A stretch of 29,087 nt of DNA from CAYWGR01 sp964458015 (GTDB lineage Bacteria > Planctomycetota > Planctomycetia > Pirellulales > Thermoguttaceae), in the NCBI GenBank assembly GCA_964458015.1, contig CAYWGR010000059.1, positions 1 through 29,087 on the forward strand, read 5' to 3'. The notes below the pieces were generated by a model that was not told the DNA's origin, searched no databases, and was given only the letters and a program-made list of their open reading frames with translations. Each line of letters starts with the position of its first letter. Position 1 is the first letter of the stretch. The position numbers and the translations under genes were made by a program. Below, in pieces: positions 15,251-24,659 of the stretch.

Positions 15251-17269
15251 ATGCAAAAGGCTTTATCATCGCATCTATTTGTTTTCCTTGTAATGGCTGC
15301 CTCGGCGCTGACAACGGCTAGGACTGCACGTTGTGCAGAACCGGCGCCAAAGTTCTGCAATATCATTCTGCACAATCAAGGCGCCGATAGTATCGTCGGT
15401 TTGCATCGTTTCGTGGAAGGCGCAAAGAAACGAAATATGTTTCCACGCTTGCACCTGACGCTGATCCTTAATGGCCAAGAGGAGAAGATCATGCCTGGCG
15501 AGCGAGTGTTCTTTCGGGAGTTATACGACGCAGGCCACGAGATCGGTACCGAAACACTTGGCCAACGCGATGGAACAGCGAAATGGCTGGGCATTCCACC
15601 GGAAAAAATCACGACAACGGGCGGACAACTCTTTGATGACGCCGCGGTGGAACAACAAACGACGACGACCCAGATGGGTTATCGAGCGTGCTTAAATGCC
15701 TGCGTCGAAGGCAACTCCTTGGGCGAAATGTGGGACATTCCGCACAACTGGGAGGGAGCTCCGATGTTCCCCTACTGGGTCGAATGGAACGAACGCGCGC
15801 CGGTGCAAACATCGCGAGTAAACCGCGAGATGGAAAAGGGCCGCGCAACACTGGAGCTTCACTGGGCGTCGCGCACGCTGTGGCACAACTACGACAGGTT
15901 CCCAATACCGCAATGTTGGCATTTCGGCGAACCGCTTAAAAGACAAATTTGGGCGGTCGGCCAATTGATTCACCGCAATGAGAAGGGGGGTTGGTGGCGG
16001 GCCGAGTTGACACAATACGAAAATAATCTGGCTGCCGGCCGCACGCCGTTCCTCTACCTGAATACGGCATCGGAGGCAAACATCTTTACGCATAAAGGAC
16101 CGTGGAGCGGCATGCTCGACAACGATGAGGCGCTGGAATGTGCCCTGGATTGCGTCGAACTCATGCTCAATCGAGGCTGGCAACTGACGACCGTGACGGA
16201 ATTCGTCGATTGGTTTCAGCAACGATGGCCATGCCCGGCGTCGCCGTCGATGGTCTATTTGATGGATGACACTTTGGCGAATCGTCGCGACGAAGCAGGG
16301 AAAACGATTGAAGGGCGCGGAAGGTTGCTTCACGCCGAAACCAAATACTACCAAATCTGCGACCACGAGAATCGTGCGGCGCCGGAAATGGTCGTCGCCT
16401 ACGATCTGCGCACGCCCAACTTGCTGCGAAACGGATATACATTTGCGAATCCCGCAAAATGGCGAGAGAAGGAAGCGTTTCCTGGCCATTATGCATCGAC
16501 GACGGGCAACGCATTGTTCTGGGGTGTTTCCGATCCCTTGAAAGACATGGACGGCAAGCCCTATTTTCCTCCGGTTAAATCGCCGGACTGTCGAAATCGG
16601 ACGTTCACATTTCATTGTGGCGATTCATGGGAGCCGTATCAATTCACCAAGTTCCGGTTTCTTGACGTGAGTCGTAATGGCGATGAAATTCGGTGGTCAA
16701 AAACCATGGAAGGAGCGATCCCGGGAACTGACATTCGCGTAACCTATCATCATATTCTCAACGGGGCCCTACATAAAGTGCGAGTGGAGGTCAGCGGAAA
16801 CGATGCGGTCGGCCAACATGCTCGGCTGCGACTTTGCCCGTTTTACCATCAAGGTTGGGATCCGCCGTTTCCCGCGTCGGTTTCGGATCCCGCAGTGCCG
16901 GACCCCAAAACGGCAGGGCAAGAACGCAACGTGTTCGGCAGGGTGGTAGGGCACGAGTTTGCATATTCGGAATCGAACAAGGAACGGGCGGCAGCCAACT
17001 ATGCGATTGCTCCCAGAGTTGCTGGGGGACCCTTGGAGATTTCGCTATTCAATCGAAATCCAGGAAAGGCGGGCGGAACATGCGATGACAACCCCGCAAT
17101 GAATCGTGGATTCACGTTGAGTGTGGACTCTCCCGAGGCGACAGTGCAATTTATCGACGAGCCTGGCGCTAATCGATATGTCACGGCAGAGATCGATTGC
17201 GGCAAACATGCCTCAGGTCGAGCTTATACATTCACATTTCGTTACTGGCACGGACTTCCTCCGGAATGA
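15251..17269 (+). CDS. Secreted protein with polysaccharide-deacetylase-like barrel
   Basis: 672 residues starting at 15251. A signal peptide covers residues 1-28 ('FLVMAASALTTA', with 'ARC|AEP' near the cleavage site; a Cys here could also suggest a lipoprotein but the lipobox is poor). Residues about 34-330 look like the NodB-like glycoside hydrolase/deacetylase barrel: 'FPRLHLTLILNG', 'GERVFFRELYDAGHEIG' (GHEIG at 95-99) and 'WQLTTVTEFVDWFQQRW' as the closing strand-helix. The classical Asp-Asp pair at the first strand is not seen, so the usual metal site may be absent or altered. The C-terminal half, about 390-670, is a large beta-rich region ('YRLRTPNLLRNGY'-like start, 'HARLRLCPFYHQGW') of unknown family. 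It lies 13 bases before the lipoprotein gene, so the genes are likely co-transcribed. Substrate unknown. Confidence 0.6.
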   Translation: MQKALSSHLFVFLVMAASALTTARTARCAEPAPKFCNIILHNQGADSIVGLHRFVEGAKKRNMFPRLHLTLILNGQEEKIMPGERVFFRELYDAGHEIGTETLGQRDGTAKWLGIPPEKITTTGGQLFDDAAVEQQTTTTQMGYRACLNACVEGNSLGEMWDIPHNWEGAPMFPYWVEWNERAPVQTSRVNREMEKGRATLELHWASRTLWHNYDRFPIPQCWHFGEPLKRQIWAVGQLIHRNEKGGWWRAELTQYENNLAAGRTPFLYLNTASEANIFTHKGPWSGMLDNDEALECALDCVELMLNRGWQLTTVTEFVDWFQQRWPCPASPSMVYLMDDTLANRRDEAGKTIEGRGRLLHAETKYYQICDHENRAAPEMVVAYDLRTPNLLRNGYTFANPAKWREKEAFPGHYASTTGNALFWGVSDPLKDMDGKPYFPPVKSPDCRNRTFTFHCGDSWEPYQFTKFRFLDVSRNGDEIRWSKTMEGAIPGTDIRVTYHHILNGALHKVRVEVSGNDAVGQHARLRLCPFYHQGWDPPFPASVSDPAVPDPKTAGQERNVFGRVVGHEFAYSESNKERAAANYAIAPRVAGGPLEISLFNRNPGKAGGTCDDNPAMNRGFTLSVDSPEATVQFIDEPGANRYVTAEIDCGKHASGRAYTFTFRYWHGLPPE

Positions 17270-17282
17270 CGGGTTGAATACA

Positions 17283-17735
17283 ATGCTCAAGATGCGTTTC
17301 AGACAAGCGGACAATATCACAACGCTGCTTTTCGCGGCGATTTTCTGGATCACGCTGTTTAGCGGCTGCGGTCAACGTGAGCCGTTTCAGTTGGTCACGG
17401 CCTCGGGCAAAGTGACCTACGAAGACGGTTCGCCCATTCCTGTCGACTCGCTGACCTTGACGTTCTTTCCTCAAACGGCTTCTGCCACGGCAGATATTCA
17501 TCCGAGGCCGGGCGTGGCAGTTGTTGATGCTGCAACCGGCCAGTTCAAGTCGGTTACCACGCACAAGGCGAATGACGGCTTGGTTTTCGGAAAACATAAA
17601 GTAGTATTAGGAATGCCAGGAGGCGTCCCGCCGCCGGCGGTCGTGCCGCGAAACTACCTTGATCTAGCCGCTACTCCGTTGCAGGTGGACACCGATAAGC
17701 AACCGTTTGTATTGCAGGTGAAAAAGCCTCGCTGA
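17283..17735 (+). CDS. Small lipoprotein with carboxypeptidase-regulatory-like domain
   Basis: 150 residues. The start at 17283 places a lipoprotein signal at the N-terminus: 'TLLFAAIFWITLFSGCGQ', with the lipidated Cys at about residue 31. The mature part is the short beta-sandwich common in planctomycete small lipoproteins next to DUF1559 genes: 'TASGKVTYEDGSPIP', 'GVAVVDAATGQFKS', 'GLVFGKHKVVLG', and a C-terminal 'LQVDTDKQPFVLQVKKP'. This fold resembles the transthyretin-like or carboxypeptidase-regulatory domain. It is 13 bases after the deacetylase-like gene and 20 before the GH42-like gene, indicating one operon. Its role is unknown; a structural or adhesive function at the cell envelope is the usual guess. 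Confidence 0.8.
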   Translation: MLKMRFRQADNITTLLFAAIFWITLFSGCGQREPFQLVTASGKVTYEDGSPIPVDSLTLTFFPQTASATADIHPRPGVAVVDAATGQFKSVTTHKANDGLVFGKHKVVLGMPGGVPPPAVVPRNYLDLAATPLQVDTDKQPFVLQVKKPR

Positions 17736-17755
17736 TACCTGAAGGTGAATTTTTA

Positions 17756-19960
17756 ATGCGTAGTAGGATTCGTTTTTTCAACATTCGCGTGATACCTCGA
17801 AACGTCGATTCTCCAAACCACAGCGACGCACCATGGCAAAACCATCAGGCGATGTTCACATGCAGAGACTATTGGCGTTTGAAGGATTTCCTCCTTCTAA
17901 TCGGCGTAATAATCATGCTGACCGCATCGTCTGTCGCCGCCGACACTGGGGGCATGAGTCCCGCGTTGCCGCCGATACCCAAAGCCATCTACGGGGTCAA
18001 CCAATATAATGTAGGGCTGCCCGCTGACCTGGCGAAGTACTGGCCTCTCAGCGATGCGGATGCGGCCTTTCTGAAGAACATCGGCTGCAACACAATCCGT
18101 TTTCCCCTGTATCCAGGCGAGGTTGGGATCGACGAAAAAAAGCTGGTTCTTTGGGGGAAAGGCGACAGGTTTGGCAAGGATGTGACTGACTTGCTTATTC
18201 CCGACTGGCGCAGCCTCGATGCTGTGATGGAATGGATGATACGGCATGGCTTCACGCCCTACGTATGTCCTGTGGTGGAAGTCAAGGATGACTGGACGAC
18301 GAAGGCGTGGATGAGTCTGCATGTGCCCGAACAGGCTCAACGAACAAAATGGTACACGGAATTGGTCGTAGACCATATTACGAAAAAGTATGGCGAAAAC
18401 GTCATCTATGGCTGGTATGAAAACTGGTATTGGATTGCGGACAAGCGCGAGAAAAGCGAGCAGTTTCCAGCGGCCTTCCGAAAGACGCTCGCCGCAATGT
18501 ACAAAGGTCGGATAGATCAACTCAATACAGCGTGGAAATCAAATTATGGGTCGTTCGACGATGTTGCTATTCCGGTGCTTATGACCGACAATCACGTGCC
18601 CCAAGAGGCGTTTGACAACATTCGTAGTTTCGATTTGCGCAGGGCAATGGACCTATTGCAGCGGAACGCATTGTTGGAAATACGAAATCATATCGCCAAA
18701 GTAGCTCCCAAGGCCGTTTGGGCAGGAGGGTGCATGTGCAGCGAATTCGGCGGCCTCAACGATATCCGATCGACGATCGGGCCGCGAACCAATGCTACCA
18801 TTCGAACATGCATCGCAACCAGCGATCTGGCCGCGGTCGATCTTTACTCGCCTAAGTTTCTCTACTACTCATACTACAGAACACTCGCCAAAATTGCTGC
18901 CGTGGAAGGTAAAAGCGTCTTGGCGGTCGAGGCGGCGGCAACCAAACCGGAGACATTTTCATGGATCGCCGATGTCGGCGGCCCCATGACTGGAATTCTT
19001 GCCTGGGCAGGCAGGGAAGATGCGTTTGGGTTTATCAAAGGAGACGGAACCCGGCGAGAGGCCAACGCAAATCAGTTCAATCGCATGTCGGAGATGATTC
19101 GCAATGACGCGCGCTATCAGAAATATCAGCCGGGCCATGTCAGGGTCTACTTCCCTGAAGAAACATATTACTATTCGGTGACCGCAAGTAATCACATGGA
19201 CGCCTACCAGCACATTTGCGATTACATGGGTCCGGAGGAATTAGAGCCGGTTCTGACCGACGAACTCGCAAGTGTTCCGAGCGGGGAACCCATTTATGTG
19301 CTGGAGAAGACTATTCCACTTGCGGCAATCCAACAGTTGGACCTTCTTGGGGACCGAGTCGTATGCCTTCACAACTATTTCGTCGATGAAACTGGAAAAC
19401 GTCATCCGCGCAAGACTGTTGCCGCAGACTTCTACAAGACGCTGTTGGCTATCCCCGACGGCAGGAAATTGTTGGATGTGTTCCAGCGAGTCGAAGAAAA
19501 AGAGAACAACGTCGCATATGCTTTTCGTGGAACAACCATATCCTCGCCGTCGATCCTGGCGGAGGCGAATCAAGTTATTCTCGGCAGACCCAATAACCTG
19601 AACAATCTCATCGACGGCAGCATATTTGACGGCGCGACGTTTGCGAATAAGCCGCAAGATGAAATTGTCCGGCTTGTGTTCAAGACGCCTGAAACTATTT
19701 ACGGAGCGTTCGTTCAGTTTCATGAAGGCGATGGTCAACAAGTCGAAGCGTCGCGATTGCCGCAACGGATTGTGATTAGCGTCTCGTTGGATGGGCAGAG
19801 TTTTTCAGAGGTTGCACAAATCACGGCCGCGCAAATCGCGTTGCGATCTCGAACGCGGTTCAAATCGGTTCAAGCAAAGTTCGTCGCCTTCGATTTTGGA
19901 AAGAACACGCAGAACAACGGTCTAAAGCTCGAAGAACTTGGAGTTCTCGGCGTGCGATAG
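17756..19960 (+). CDS. Secreted GH42-like glycosidase with discoidin-like C-terminal domain
   Basis: 734 residues from the ATG at 17756, which has GAAGGTGA seven bases upstream. The signal peptide 'FLLLIGVIIMLTASSVAA' lies only at residues 45-62, so the start at residue 33 (17852) is a possible alternative. Residues about 75-480 form a TIM-barrel glycosidase most like GH42/GH5-type clan A enzymes: 'GCNTIRFPLYPGEVG', 'YGWYENWYW' with E222 as candidate acid/base, 'YKGRIDQLNTAWKSNYGSFDD' (a GH42-type signature) and 'SVLAVEAAATKPETF' with E392 as candidate nucleophile. Residues about 600-734 are a discoidin-like domain ('NLIDGSIFDGATF', 'QRIVISVSLDGQSFSEVAQI'), probably carbohydrate-binding. Likely a beta-galactosidase-type exo-enzyme in the outer compartment; the exact sugar cannot be told. 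Last gene before a strong terminator. Confidence 0.75.
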   Translation: MRSRIRFFNIRVIPRNVDSPNHSDAPWQNHQAMFTCRDYWRLKDFLLLIGVIIMLTASSVAADTGGMSPALPPIPKAIYGVNQYNVGLPADLAKYWPLSDADAAFLKNIGCNTIRFPLYPGEVGIDEKKLVLWGKGDRFGKDVTDLLIPDWRSLDAVMEWMIRHGFTPYVCPVVEVKDDWTTKAWMSLHVPEQAQRTKWYTELVVDHITKKYGENVIYGWYENWYWIADKREKSEQFPAAFRKTLAAMYKGRIDQLNTAWKSNYGSFDDVAIPVLMTDNHVPQEAFDNIRSFDLRRAMDLLQRNALLEIRNHIAKVAPKAVWAGGCMCSEFGGLNDIRSTIGPRTNATIRTCIATSDLAAVDLYSPKFLYYSYYRTLAKIAAVEGKSVLAVEAAATKPETFSWIADVGGPMTGILAWAGREDAFGFIKGDGTRREANANQFNRMSEMIRNDARYQKYQPGHVRVYFPEETYYYSVTASNHMDAYQHICDYMGPEELEPVLTDELASVPSGEPIYVLEKTIPLAAIQQLDLLGDRVVCLHNYFVDETGKRHPRKTVAADFYKTLLAIPDGRKLLDVFQRVEEKENNVAYAFRGTTISSPSILAEANQVILGRPNNLNNLIDGSIFDGATFANKPQDEIVRLVFKTPETIYGAFVQFHEGDGQQVEASRLPQRIVISVSLDGQSFSEVAQITAAQIALRSRTRFKSVQAKFVAFDFGKNTQNNGLKLEELGVLGVR

Positions 19961-19996
19961 AAACGGGCATTATCCCTGTTACGCGGATTAGAACAC

Positions 19997-20032
19997 AAAA
20001 CCCCGGTTAACCATGCGTTGGCCGGGGTTTTT
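19997..20032 (+). terminator. Intrinsic terminator after the GH42-like gene
   Basis: The stem 'aaaaccccgg' (19997-20006) with 'ccggggtttt' (20022-20031), extended by G-T and A-T pairs to a five-base loop at 20012-20016, is followed by T residues. It lies about 37 bases after the stop codon at 19960 and closes the 14-20 kb gene run. The A-rich 5' side would also allow termination on the other strand. Confidence 0.85.
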
Positions 20033-20261
20033 CCATGGGATTGGTCCAAATCCCCCGGCATGTGTATTCCTAGATTGCCGATTGTAGCGAATCTTCTCCA
20101 TAATCTGCCCCAGGGGGATTTTTAATCTCCGTCCAATCCGTCAGCAAGAGAACTTGGTTAATAGCGGGGCGCGATTACAGCAGGGAGAGCGAAGGGGGGG
20201 CAGGGCTAACCTAGACTTTGGTAGCACGAGAATTTCGTCCCTCCCAGAAAAAGATTGTCGT

Positions 20262-23200
20262 ATGACAACAACATACTCTCGACCAATTCTATTCCTGGTC
20301 TTCTTCATGCTCGCCGTAGGCATTGTAGCGGCAGGCAGCCTTCTCTATCACGGCCAGCAGGAAAGCTGCCGTACCGAGGCGGAACGTAATCTGATCGCCG
20401 TCGCCGATTCAAGAGCGAACGAACTAATGGCTTGGCGCAAGGAACGATTGGGGGATGCCAATGTCTTCTTCGACAACATCGCTTTCTCGGTTCTGATACG
20501 GCAATGCATCGAATCGCCTCAGGATCGACCTCTTCAGGAGGAGCTTCGGAGTTGGATCAGCCGTGTTCAGGTATCCTATCGCTACGACCGAGTCGTGCTG
20601 TTCGATGCCGGCGGCAGTCCCTGGATGATGGTCTCCAGTTCCAAGGAACCGCTTTCCGCTCTTACGCTGGAGACAGTCCGTAAGACTATGCATTCTGGAC
20701 AATTGACGTTCGCTGACTTCTCACCGAATGACACTACTCGGAAGAACTATCTTCGCCTATTCGTGCCGATTATCAACAAACGGGCGAACGGGCAATCGCT
20801 CGGCGTCTTGATGTTGAGAATCGACCCCCATCTCGGCCTCTACCCCATCGTCAAACATTGGCCGACGCCTAGTGACACGGCAGAGATACTCTTGATACGA
20901 CGCGAAGGAAACGAGCTTGCCTTTCTGAATGAACTCAAATTCCAAAAGAACTCAACATCGGGCCTGCGTGTGTCCCTCAATAGGAAGGAGCTTGCATTAG
21001 TGCAAGCCGTCCTCGACCAATACGGAGTCCATAAAGGTGCCGATTATCGAGACACGCCCGTGTTGGCGGTTGCACGCGCCGTACCCGACTCGCCGTGGTT
21101 CGTTGTGGCCAAAATGGACGTCGCCGAGGTCTATGCACCGATGCGACAATGGTTCTGGTTGACGGTTCTCTTTGTCGGTTCATTGCTATTCGGCGAGGCT
21201 GCGGTTGGTGGATTTCTTTGGCGGCGGCAACGCACCGTCTTCTACCGTGAGAAGTCGGAGAGCAATGCACGCATGCAAGCCATCACCGATTCGGCCCAAG
21301 ATGCGATCATCATTATGGACGGAGAAGGCCGGATTTTCTACTGGAATCCGGCGGCTGAACGCATTTTTGGTTATACAAGCACCGAAGTTCTCGGTCAGCG
21401 CATGCACGAACTCTTGGCTCCGCAACGATATCACGCTGCGTACCATGGGGCATTTCCCGAGTTTCAACACACAGGGCAGGGAGCCGTTGTAGGGCGGACC
21501 CTGGAGTTGGAGGCCCGCCGTAAGGATGGAACGGAGATCGCCATTGCGTTGTCCGTTTCCGCGTTGCAAATTGGCGACAAGTGGCATGCAGTCGGGATCA
21601 TGCGCGATATTACCGAGCGTAAACAAGCCGAGAAGCTGATCCGCGAAAGCGAATTACGCTATCGGACGCTGGCGGACTCGGGGCAAGCCCTGATCTGGAC
21701 ATCCGGCCCTGATAAAAAATGCGATTATTTCAACCAACCCTGGATGACATTTACTGGTCGCGCTCTGGAGCAGGAATTGGGGAATGGTTGGACGGCGGGA
21801 GTGCATCCCGACGATCTTACTCGCTGCGTCGATATTTATTCGAACGCCTTTGACCGGCAAGAGCAATTCAGTATGATCTATCGGCTGCGTCGCCATGACG
21901 GTCAATACCGCTGGATCCAGGATAATGGCACGCCTCGCTACGACAGCCAGGGCAACTTCTTGGGCTATATCGGACACTGTCTCGATATCACGGACCAGAA
22001 GCAACTGGAAGATGCGCTAGCGGAGTTCAAGACGGCCGTCGAGCAGTCCATGGACGGCATCGCCATGGCGAATCTGAATGGAACGATCCGTTTCGTGAAC
22101 CGAGCCTGGGCCAAGATGCACGGCTGCTCCACCGCGGAGCCCATTGGCCGACACCTGAGCATGTTTCACACCAAGGAACAGATCGAAACGGAAGTCAACC
22201 CATTCAACGAACGGTTATTGAAGGCTGGTGCGCTCGAAGGTGAAATTGGCCATGTCCGCAACGACGGCACGATCTTTCCAACCCAGATGTCCTGCAACTT
22301 ACTCTTGAACGTGGATGGAACCCCCTTCGGTTTTCTTGGAATTGCGCGTGACATTTCCGACCATAAACGGGCCGAAAAGACCCTTTTGGAATTCAAGACG
22401 GCCGTGGAGCAGTCGGTCGATGGCATCTGTCTAACGGATCTTGACGGGAACGTGCGTTTCATCAACAAGGCGTGGGCCGAGATGCACAGTTGCACTCTCA
22501 CGGAGCCGATCGGCCAATACCTTAGCGTATTCCATACGGAAGAGCAGTTAAAAACGGATGTGGAACGACTTATCTCGCAATTGGCGAAGGCCGGCTCGTA
22601 TGAAGGCGAGATTGGCCATAGACGCGCGGATGGAACCATCGTTCCCACCTGGATGTCATGCGCCACGCTGACAGACGCAGACGGAAAGCGATTTGGATTC
22701 ATTGGGATTGCGCGTGACATTTCCGACTACAAACGCGCCGAGGAAGCGTTGAAACAAAGCCAGGCCATGTTGTTGTGCGTCCTCAATTCCGTCCCGCAGT
22801 CCATCTTTTGGAAAGACCGGGACAGCGTCTACGTTGGCTGCAATGAGGTCTTCGCCAAACGGGCCGGTCTTCGCCCGATAGACGTGGTCGGAAAGACGGA
22901 TTTCGATCTTCCATGGTCCCGCGAGGAAGCGGAGAGCTATCGCGCTATCGACCAAGATGTGATGACATCGCGGCGGCCGCAGATTCACATCCTCGAACAA
23001 CAGCATCAGTCTGACGGAGCGTGCATTTGGGCGGACACCTCGAAAATACCGCTTATGGACTCCGCAGGAGAAAGCTACGGCCTTTTGGGAGTCTACGAGG
23101 ACATCACAGAACGAAAGCGGATGGAAGACGAACTCCGCATGGCCAAGGAGGCTGCGGAGTCCGCCACACAGGTCAAGAGTCAGTTTCTGGCCAATATGAG

Positions 23201-24413
23201 TCATGAGATCCGCACTCCCATGACAGCCATTTTGGGCTACGCACAGGTGTTGAACGAAGGCATTATTTGCTGCTCCGAATGCCCGAACTACTCACAGTGC
23301 GAACATCGTCACATCGGCTACGAGGCCGTCAGTGCGATCCGGCGCAACGGCGAACACCTGTTGGCGTTAATCAATGACATTCTCGATCTCTCGAAGATCG
23401 AAGCAAAGAAGCTGCAAGTTGAATTGACACGGTATTCACCGATGCGTCTGGTCGAGGAAGTGGTATCCCTAATGCAGCCCTTGGCTGCTGCTAAACAATT
23501 GAAGTTGATAACCGACTTGGCCGAACCACTGCCAGAGACTGTAATTACCGATCCATTGCGTCTGCGTCAAATGCTGGTGAATCTGATTGGCAATGCAATA
23601 AAATTCACAGACAAAGGCGAAGTTCATCTTGCGGCACGATGGCTAGCCGATGCCGCGTCTCCCCGTCTGCAATTCGAGGTGTCCGACACAGGCATCGGGA
23701 TGAACGAAGCCCAAATCGCGAAACTGTTCTTGCCGTTCTCCCAAGTCGATAGTTCGTCGAGCCGCAGGTTTGCCGGCACTGGACTTGGCCTTTGCATCAG
23801 CAAGCTGCTGGCCGAGGCCTTGGGAGGCAACATCGAAGTACACTCCAAGCCGGGGAGCGGCAGCACATTCATTCTGACGATTGGATCCGGCGTTCCGAGC
23901 GAGGATCGCGGAATCTCGCAACCTGCACCGGCATCGGCCGTTCAGTCCCAACCCATGGCCCCGTCAACACCTGTCGGCAAGATCGTACTCCGCGGTCGCA
24001 TTCTCTTGGCCGAGGATGGCATGGACAATCAACGGTTGATCGGTTTTCTCCTGAGAAGGGCGGGCGCAGAGGTCACGTCAGCGACGAACGGCCAGTTGGC
24101 AATCGAGGCGGTGCTCGCAGCAAGCAGAGCTGACCAGCGGTTTGATGTAATCTTAATGGACATGCAAATGCCTGTGTTGGACGGCTACGAGGCAACCCGG
24201 CGGTTGCGAGCGATGAACTACACTGGCCCCATCATCGCGTTAACAGCCTATGCCATGAGCCAAGACCGTCAGGCTTGCCTCGCCGCAGGCTGTAATGACT
24301 ACCTTACCAAACCGATTGATCAACGTGTCATGTTGGAAACGATCGCTAAGCACATACCGCCGGAACAGTCCGTACAGAGCTCACCAACCTGCTCGACCAT
24401 CGCACCGAGTTGA
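20262..24413 (+). CDS. Hybrid sensor histidine kinase with five PAS domains and receiver
   Basis: 1383 residues from ATG 20262, which starts directly before the first membrane helix (8-28). An extracytoplasmic Cache-like sensor covers about 30-297 ('LFVPIINKRANGQSLGVLML', 'MDVAEVYAPMR'), then a second helix at 298-320. Five PAS/PAC units follow: about 338-455, 463-585, 588-705, 709-826 and 831-955, each ending in 'DITERK'- or 'DISD'-type motifs. Units 3 and 4 are near-duplicates. The HisKA domain has H981 in 'MSHEIRTPM' and a Cys-rich insertion (C1003, C1004, C1007, C1013). The HATPase domain has 'NLIGNAIKFTD', 'DTGIGM' and 'GTGLGLCISK'. The C-terminal receiver has D1300 in 'DVILMDMQMPVLDGYEA' and the Lys of 'YLTKPID'. 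All catalytic residues are present, so it should be active. No output regulator lies next to it. Part of its sensor is duplicated in the chimeric gene at 2.9-5.2 kb. Confidence 0.93.
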   Translation: MTTTYSRPILFLVFFMLAVGIVAAGSLLYHGQQESCRTEAERNLIAVADSRANELMAWRKERLGDANVFFDNIAFSVLIRQCIESPQDRPLQEELRSWISRVQVSYRYDRVVLFDAGGSPWMMVSSSKEPLSALTLETVRKTMHSGQLTFADFSPNDTTRKNYLRLFVPIINKRANGQSLGVLMLRIDPHLGLYPIVKHWPTPSDTAEILLIRREGNELAFLNELKFQKNSTSGLRVSLNRKELALVQAVLDQYGVHKGADYRDTPVLAVARAVPDSPWFVVAKMDVAEVYAPMRQWFWLTVLFVGSLLFGEAAVGGFLWRRQRTVFYREKSESNARMQAITDSAQDAIIIMDGEGRIFYWNPAAERIFGYTSTEVLGQRMHELLAPQRYHAAYHGAFPEFQHTGQGAVVGRTLELEARRKDGTEIAIALSVSALQIGDKWHAVGIMRDITERKQAEKLIRESELRYRTLADSGQALIWTSGPDKKCDYFNQPWMTFTGRALEQELGNGWTAGVHPDDLTRCVDIYSNAFDRQEQFSMIYRLRRHDGQYRWIQDNGTPRYDSQGNFLGYIGHCLDITDQKQLEDALAEFKTAVEQSMDGIAMANLNGTIRFVNRAWAKMHGCSTAEPIGRHLSMFHTKEQIETEVNPFNERLLKAGALEGEIGHVRNDGTIFPTQMSCNLLLNVDGTPFGFLGIARDISDHKRAEKTLLEFKTAVEQSVDGICLTDLDGNVRFINKAWAEMHSCTLTEPIGQYLSVFHTEEQLKTDVERLISQLAKAGSYEGEIGHRRADGTIVPTWMSCATLTDADGKRFGFIGIARDISDYKRAEEALKQSQAMLLCVLNSVPQSIFWKDRDSVYVGCNEVFAKRAGLRPIDVVGKTDFDLPWSREEAESYRAIDQDVMTSRRPQIHILEQQHQSDGACIWADTSKIPLMDSAGESYGLLGVYEDITERKRMEDELRMAKEAAESATQVKSQFLANMSHEIRTPMTAILGYAQVLNEGIICCSECPNYSQCEHRHIGYEAVSAIRRNGEHLLALINDILDLSKIEAKKLQVELTRYSPMRLVEEVVSLMQPLAAAKQLKLITDLAEPLPETVITDPLRLRQMLVNLIGNAIKFTDKGEVHLAARWLADAASPRLQFEVSDTGIGMNEAQIAKLFLPFSQVDSSSSRRFAGTGLGLCISKLLAEALGGNIEVHSKPGSGSTFILTIGSGVPSEDRGISQPAPASAVQSQPMAPSTPVGKIVLRGRILLAEDGMDNQRLIGFLLRRAGAEVTSATNGQLAIEAVLAASRADQRFDVILMDMQMPVLDGYEATRRLRAMNYTGPIIALTAYAMSQDRQACLAAGCNDYLTKPIDQRVMLETIAKHIPPEQSVQSSPTCSTIAPS

Positions 24414-24659
24414 TGGCCAGTGCCAAGACTTACGCATGGTTAAAACAATATGGGATGTCGCAGCAGGATGAACCAAGTCTCAGAGCCAAGGGACATAGTT
24501 CTTGCCAAATTGCCCTTGGAGCCAGTGCCGTTTGGCGTTTTTTCTTGGCGTCGATTCATTCAGCAAAGCGTTGCTGGTTGCGAACGGTAGTCTTTGCGTC
24601 GGCCGGCAGTTGCTTGGTAAAGGTTTTCTTGTAGGCGATTCCATGATTCGCCTTTCGTC

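Noticed and set aside
15692..16615. Minus-strand frame of 307 codons opposite the deacetylase-like gene
   Set aside because: Antisense shadow; composition Arg/Val/Phe-rich with no domain pattern.
19981..20006. A further copy of the PEP-CTERM upstream element ('acgcggatta')
   Set aside because: Only the first few bases match, the right arm is missing and the sequence belongs to the terminator region.
24414..24659. Possible gene after the kinase (74 codons, plus strand)
   Set aside because: No domain, overlaps the kinase stop, not preceded by a credible ribosome-binding site.
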